The notes below the pieces were generated by a model. That model did not search any database and had not been told where the DNA came from. It saw only the letters and a list, made by a program, of their open reading frames with translations. The position numbers were made by a program, and so were the translations under genes. Below are positions 58,531 to 64,000 of a DNA stretch of 64,000 nucleotides, piece by piece. The first letter of the stretch is position 1, and each line of letters begins with the position of its first letter. Source of the stretch: Serripes groenlandicus. Lineage: Eukaryota; Mollusca; Bivalvia; Cardiida; Cardiidae. The stretch is from positions 38,047,700-38,111,699 of the forward strand of contig JASEVX010000011.1 of assembly GCA_031761405.1 (NCBI GenBank). Reading direction: 5' to 3'.

Positions 58531-59802
58531 TTAGCTCACCAGCGCACGAAGTGCTCAAGGTGAGTTATTGTGATCGCCTTTTGTCCGGCGTTCATCGTTC
58601 GTCGTCAACATTTGCTTGTTAACACTTTAGAGGCAACATTTTGCATCTAATCAATGAAAGTTTATCAGAACATACATCTCTATCAAATCTAGGCCAGTTT
58701 GAAATTTTGTCAGAGTGTTTGTCTTAATAATATCTAGGTCAAATTCGAATATAGGTCATATAAGATCAGAAACTAGGTCACTAGGCCAAATTGAAGTGAA
58801 ATCTTGTTAACACTGTAGAAACCGCATTTTTTGCTTCAGCCACTTAAAATTTGGTCAGAATGTTTATCTTAATAATATCTAGGCCAAATTCAAATATAAG
58901 TTATGCAGGGGCAAAATCTAGGTCACCAGGCCACATTGATGGAAAATCTTGTTAACACTGGACGCTGTATTTTTTTCTTCAGCATTTTTGGCTTTAGCAT
59001 GTTGAACCTTTGTCAGAATGTTTGTGTTAGTGATATCTAGGCCAAGTTCGAATAAAGGTCATGTCGGGTCACACACTAGGTCACTAGGCCAAATTGAAGA
59101 ACAGTTTTCAAATTGAAGGAAAATCTTGTTAACACTCTGGAGGCTGCATTTTCAACTTGAGCATGTTGAAACTGTATCAGAATGTTTGTCTTGATGATAT
59201 GTAGGCCAAGTTTGAATAGTGGTCATGTCTGTTCAAAAACTAGGTCACTAGGCCAAATTGAAGGAAAATTGTGTCAACACTGTAGAAGCCACATTTTTTT
59301 AAATTTGGTCAGAATGTTTATCTTTATTATATCTAGGTCAAGTTCGAATATAGGTCATGTCTGGTCTAAAATTTAAGGAAAATCTTGTTAACACTCTTGA
59401 AGCCGCATTTTGAATTTGAGCATATTGAAACTTTATCAGAAAGTTTTTCCTGATGATATCTAGGCCACGTTCGAATATGGATCATGTCCTGTCAAAAACT
59501 AGGTCACTAGAAAATCTTGTTAACAGTCTGGAAGCCAAATTCTTTGCCAGAATGTTTGTGTTAGTGATAGTTGTCTTGATGATATCTAGGGTAAGTTCGA
59601 ATATGGGTCAGGTCAGGTCAGCAACTAAGTCACTAGGCCAAATTGTAGAACAATCTAGTAAACACTAGAGATCGCATTTTTGACTTGATCTGCTTGAAAT
59701 TTTGTCAGAATGTTTGTCTTGATGATATTGCCATTGGTACTAAAAGAGTACTTAATATCCCATTCTCAGGTGAGCGATTCAAGGGCCTCGTGGCCCTCTT
59801 GT
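58531..59802 (+). mobile_element. H4 Helentron-like element
   Basis: TTAGCTCACCAGCGCACGAAG start, GTTCATCGTTCGTCG, diverged core units (AAAATCTTGTTAACACT...TATCTAGGCCAA), GGTGAGCGATTCA, GGGCCTCGTGGCCC hairpin, TCTTG end. Confidence 0.75.
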
Positions 59803-59879
59803 TTAATTGATTAATTCCTTTGCTTCGATCAGACTGGTTTATTGCTCGATTGATTTTCAACGGTATATCTGTTATATTA

Positions 59880-59990
59880 CGGTGACGCTCCAAAACTCCA
59901 CACACCATTCTTCCAAGGCAACTGGCTACCTCTCACATAGTCTTTTTGCCCATTTGGGTTAGACGAATGACGCTTGTCATTAATCTAGAA
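59880..59990 (-). mobile_element. SINE second family, fragment, reverse
   Basis: ATTACGGTGACGCTCC, CCAAGGCAACTGGCTACC on the reverse strand of the SINE body. Confidence 0.5.
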
Positions 59991-60119
59991 GAATGCAATA
60001 ACAACCGTGACCTTTCGTTATGACTCAATGCTTGAATAGCATCTATACCCTACATAGAAAGTGCTGTGTATCAACTTAAATCAGTGTACTGAATCTGTAA
60101 TAATTCATTCCCGTTTCGT
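59991..60119. other. Intergenic spacer
   Basis: Nothing recognised. Confidence 0.3.
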
Positions 60120-60308
60120 TTAAAGGAAGAAGGAAGACTTGCGTTTTATATATATTTCTAAGCTATAACAGTTATACTTCTTAAACTGTCGAATGAGCAT
60201 CTGCTTCTGACAAGAGAAACATGTGCGACCAGATAAAAAACAGCCTCGTTGCCTAATTTTAAACATGACTTGGTCAGTTTGCGTCGATTTTGATAAATGC
60301 GTTGCCAT
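60120..60308 (-). CDS. Possible first exon of a minus-strand gene (speculative)
   Basis: A minus-strand frame starts at 60308 in a good Kozak-like context (ACAAAATGG): MATHLSKSTQTDQVMFKIRQ, basic and Cys-containing. A weak donor AA|GTATAA lies near 60178. An NRF-1-like site sits about 210 bp upstream. I recognise no family, and it may be non-coding. Confidence 0.2.
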   Translation of the reverse strand: MATHLSKSTQTDQVMFKIRQRGCFLSGRTCFSCQKQMLIRQFKKYNCYSLEIYIKRKSSFFL

Positions 60309-60515
60309 TTTGTTTTTTGTTTATTAACTAGATGTCTGCGTTCTAAGCCCACTCTCGCGGGAATTGACCATATGACTTTTTTACCACGAAGCATACGCTC
60401 TACATATGAGACGTTCACTGTCCATATCCTCAAAAAGAGGTAAATGAAAATGGACGCAATTGCAATTAAAAATGATTGTTTTCTCGTTTACCATGAATAA
60501 GAGCTGTCGGTGGCG

Positions 60516-60527
60516 TGCGCATGCGCA
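60516..60527. promoter_or_regulatory. NRF-1-like palindrome
   Basis: TGCGCATGCGCA is a perfect match to the NRF-1 consensus, in an AT-rich region where CpG is rare. The matching place in copy 2 (about 62682) has lost one half. Confidence 0.45.
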
Positions 60528-61107
60528 TTGATTATATTGATATCAACTTTTACAAGAAAACAATTATTGAGCGGTTTGACGATTATATTTTATCAATCGC
60601 ATATATCGTACAAATGCTTCTTTCAAATAACTAATAGCGTTATACCTTGGAAAAACAACAACAATCAAACCCAAAAGTCGATTGGTTCTATTTTCTTTAA
60701 TGAATACATGTACCAACACATCCTCAGATATTGATATATCTTTAAGACATGTTAACAGCATTTATAGCTTACTGTACAAATCAATAGAAAAGTAATAAAA
60801 CATAAATCATAGACCGACGTTATAACCAAATAAAGGCCAAGTCAAATTTCAAAACTTTTTAAAAGTTGTCCTGAAATATTAGAATCATAATTTTGGGATA
60901 AAATTAGAGTCATAATGTCACTTTCCAGTACAATAAACATCTAAATGTTGATATTTTATACTTAATCTTTACTGGGTAGACATTCCCAGTAAGCCAAATC
61001 TAAACTAAGATGCATATATATATAACGTAATTTTAGACGGCGAAGACCCTGGTGAGATTGTTCGGATGGATAGATTTATCTGTGTCTTCACTGTGTGCAG
61101 ATTCATT

Positions 61108-61334
61108 TACCCTTTCCCACATATAACAAATCTGTGGCGGACGACTTTCAAAACTTATTGACAAAAACATGAAAATCTCAATAAATCAAGAGTTTTACTA
61201 TTAAATAGAGTTGAAAACATTGTGGCCAAACGAGAAATTGCTCATCATGAGCAATTTCATCTTTGGCCACAATGTTTTCAAAGGTCGACTGCTGCAGATG
61301 CGACAAAATGTGTCTAAAAGTGGGAAAGGGTTAA
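61108..61334 (+). mobile_element. T1 MITE, complete (copy 1 of duplication)
   Basis: TTTACCCTTTCCCACATATA to GTGGGAAAGGGTTAA, apex GCTCATCATGAGC. Confidence 0.8.
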
Positions 61335-62024
61335 TACCTTTAATCGCTAAACGCGGCACATGTTTTCTTCTTCATCATACATATCGATATATCTATTATA
61401 GATGGAGTAACATCGATAGCTTTGCTCTGAACTATAATAATGTTAGTTGATGTATTTTTGTTAGATAAACTACGACAATATCCTTCAGTGAATAGACCAT
61501 GCTGGAAGAAAACTGACCTTTGAGGTTTGGAGACCACTTGAAATTCATGATCAGTGTTAGCCTTCGTGCAGTGTAAATCTGGACCATTTCACAACCTCTT
61601 CATACGAGTAAACCCGAGGCGTCTGTAGAGCGGTTTTGATTGGAAAAGTTGTTAAACTAAAACTGTTGAGGCATTTCATCGTAGATGCCATTCATTTTAA
61701 AACCTTCAACGTCAATTTCGGTTATAGCGCACCTGTCTGGAATGTAATTGTATGTGAGAATCGGTTAATCGCACAACTTTGATCGTGTAAAACATCCCTC
61801 ACATGTGGCAATAGTTTAGTCTTGATTGAAACATTCGTTTCTAATGAAACTAAAACGTATTACAGAACAAAATCCTTGCCTTTGAAAATATTGATTGCAC
61901 GTCCTCTTTAAGGTCGATTTACGTATGACGTAGCTATGTAATGATGGATGGTGAAAGGGTAATCTGTTTCACGTATCATACATCTTCAGAGCCGTGGTTC
62001 GGACAAAACTGCCCTTGGTGGGGG

Positions 62025-62450
62025 GGTTGAAGACTGTTGATTTTCTGTTTCAGGAATCATTACTCTATACCTGGGACGGAATGTGTCGGCCCGGATCAGT
62101 CTGTGTAGACGGCCTTCTTCAGAAATTTGATTTAATATATTCCTTTCTATAACAAATATGCAGGGAATTACATCATGGTATAAATAATTAAATATCATGG
62201 AATTATCGATAACCTAAGATCCTTTTGATGGTGAAAATATAACAACACAAAATGAGTCGTTCCTCACTTACATGTATGGCCTCTGCGTAAAGTATCGACC
62301 CAGAACAGCCTGCGCAGATCCGGGTAGGCACATTTCGTCTCAGGAAGATAGAGGTATAGTTATGAGTCTTGAAACAGAAAATCAACAGGAGGCGAAAGGT
62401 GTCTATCCGGGTAAGCCTGTGCGGCATGCGGGACGGCTCAAATTATCTAT
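62025..62450. mobile_element. Foldback element G, split copy
   Basis: 62025-62110 (GTTGATTTTCTGTTTCAGG, ACGGAATGTGTCGGCCC) and 62282-62450 (GCGTAAAGTATCGACCC, AGCCTGCGCAGATCCGG, GAAACAGAAAATCAACAGG). About 170 bp of other sequence lies between them. Confidence 0.5.
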
Positions 62451-62660
62451 AATAATCACATGGTGACCGATCTCTTGTCGCTTGAGAATATCATCAACAA
62501 AGTTGATTTTCTCCATTAGTATTGAATGGATTTTAAAAAACTAAACGGATTTAGATTAAACTAAGTATATTTAATCATTGGTTTCTTCTTGACGGTAACT
62601 TTTTGTTATAATAAACCTCTTGACGGTTCTTGACGGTTCTTGACGCTAAATAGTGAGACC
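62451..62660. other. Spacer between duplication copies
   Basis: Contains a short TTGACGGTTC tandem at about 62619-62645. Nothing else recognised. Confidence 0.4.
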
Positions 62661-64000
62661 GTGAATAAGAGCTGTCGGTGGCGTGCGCATTGATTATATT
62701 GAAAAAAATTATTGAGCGGTTTGACGATTATATTTTATCAATCGCATATATCATACAAATGCTTCTTTCAAATAACTAATAGCGTTATACATTGGAAAAA
62801 CAACAACAATCAAACCCAAAAGTCGATTGGTTCTATTTTCTTTAATGAATACCAACACATCCTCAGATATTGATATTTCTTTAAGACATGTTAACATCAT
62901 TTATAGCTTACTGTACAAATCAATAGAAAAGTAATCAAACATAAATCATAGACCGACGTTATAACCAAATAAAGGCCAAATCAAATTTCAAAAGTTGTCC
63001 TGAAGTATTAGAATCATAATTCTGGGATAAAACTAGTCATAATGTCACTTTCCAGTACAATAAACATCTAAATATTAAATATTTTATACTTCATCTTTAC
63101 TGGGTAGACATTCCCAGTAAGCCAAGTTTAGATGCATATATATATATAATGTAATTTTAGACGGCGAAGACCCTGGTGAGATTGTTCGGATGGATAGATT
63201 TATCTGTGTCTTCACTGTGTGCAGATTCATTTACCCTTTCCCACATATAACAAATCTGTGGCAGATGACTTTCAAAACTTGTTGACAAAAACATGAAAAT
63301 CTCAATAAATCAGAGTTTTACTATTAAATAGAGTTGAAAACATTGTGGCCAAACGAGAAATTGCTCATCATGGCCACAATGTTTTTAAAAGTCGACTGCT
63401 GCAGATGCGAAAAATGTGTCTACAAGTGAGAAAGGGTTAATATCTTTAATCGCTAAACGCGGCACATGTTTTCTTCTTCATCATACATATCGATATATCT
63501 ATTATAGATGGAGTAAAATCGATAGCTCTGAGCTATAATAATGTTAGTTGATGTACTTGTGTTATATAAACTACGACAATATCCTTCAATGAATAGACCA
63601 TGCTGGAAGAAAACTGACCTTTGAGGTTTGGAGACCATTTGAAAGTCATGATCAGTGTTGGCCTTCGTGCAGTGTTAATCGGGAACATTTCACAACCTCT
63701 TCATACGAGTAAACCCGAGGCGTCTGTAGAGCGGTTTTGATGAGAAAAGTTGTTAAACTAAAACTGTTGAGGCATTTCATCGTAGATGCCATTCATTTTA
63801 AAACCTTCAAACGTCAATTTCGGTTATAGCGTACCTGTCTGGAATGTAATTGTATGTGAGAATCGGTTAATCGCACAACTTTGATCGTGTAAAACATCCC
63901 TCACATGTGGCAATAGTTTAGTCTTGATTATAACATTCGTTTCTAATGAAACTAAAACGTATTACAGAACAAAATCCTTGCTTTTAATAACATTGATTGC
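62661..64000. repeat. Direct duplication, copy 2 (runs off window)
   Basis: Starts GTGAATAAGAGCTGTCGG. Lacks about 20 bp near 62705 (TATCAACTTTTACAAG in copy 1) and one GCGCAT. Still matching copy 1 at the last base of the window. Confidence 0.9.
63231..63440 (+). mobile_element. T1 MITE (copy 2 of duplication)
   Basis: Same as 61108-61334, but one half of the apex hairpin is deleted (AATTGCTCATCATGGCC). Confidence 0.75.

Larger units (their letters stand above)
60493..61896. repeat. Direct duplication, copy 1
   Basis: From ATGAATAAGAGCTGTCGGTG to at least AATATTGATTGC, matching 62661-64000 with scattered substitutions and small indels, including the T1 copy inside. About 2.1-2.2 kb apart. 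Confidence 0.9.

Noticed and set aside
61035..61105. Possible exon at ACGGCGAAGACCCTGGTGAG (also in copy 2)
   Set aside because: Open on both strands for about 70 bases and less AT-rich than its surroundings, but there are no consistent splice pairs or recognisable protein.
61340..63638. Similar 61-65-residue minus-strand frames in both duplication copies
   Set aside because: Similarity is explained by the DNA duplication. Indels shift the frame between copies, so there is no sign of selection for protein.

Overview
This window is AT-rich, intron-rich animal nuclear DNA. Tandem-repeat-bearing Helentron-like elements with GTCN microsatellites, tRNA-derived SINEs and dense TTAA-flanked MITEs point to a bivalve mollusc, probably a heterodont clam or dreissenid-type mussel. 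The species is inference; I can run no search.

Two protein genes can be rebuilt exon by exon, both on the + strand. (1) Positions 964-9401 hold a five-exon gene for a 598-residue protein. It has an acidic disordered N-terminus, a death-effector-domain-like death fold, a second globular domain I cannot name, and a C-terminal coiled coil. This looks like a death-fold adaptor of the kind expanded in bivalves. (2) Positions 16224-56068 hold a complete mitofusin (Mfn/Marf) gene. One mRNA uses 17 coding exons and gives 767 residues, with the GTPase motifs GRTSNGKS, DSPG and NRWD, the helical stalk, the membrane hairpin and HR2. Its 2.3 kb of coding sequence is spread over 40 kb.

The main discovery candidate is inside the mitofusin gene. 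Two homologous exons (42665-42767 and 48411-48513) have identical length (103 nt) and identical phases (0 in, 1 out). Either one, but not both and not neither, keeps the reading frame. That is the signature of a mutually exclusive exon pair that would swap about 34 residues of the stalk. The exon just upstream ends in a non-canonical GC donor. Inverted MITE copies flank the alternative exons.

The introns are mostly repeats. I use local names. T1: a roughly 230-bp TTAA-flanked, fully palindromic MITE, about 22 near-complete copies and many fragments. H1-H6: six Helentron-like families with tandem cores, all 16 pieces in the sense orientation, several nested in each other or in T1. P, Q, G, F and V: foldback or TIR elements. 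There are also tRNA-derived SINEs with a shared 3' domain and a 1.5-kb minisatellite at 33600-35095. Two H elements end 11 and about 21 nt before mitofusin exon acceptors.

Downstream of mitofusin lie a probable long 3' UTR (to about 58503), another H4 element, a possible minus-strand promoter near 60308-60527 with an NRF-1-like palindrome, and a direct duplication (60493-61896 and 62661 to the window end). In the T1 entries '+' means the strand that reads from the CATACGACAATTCTG end.
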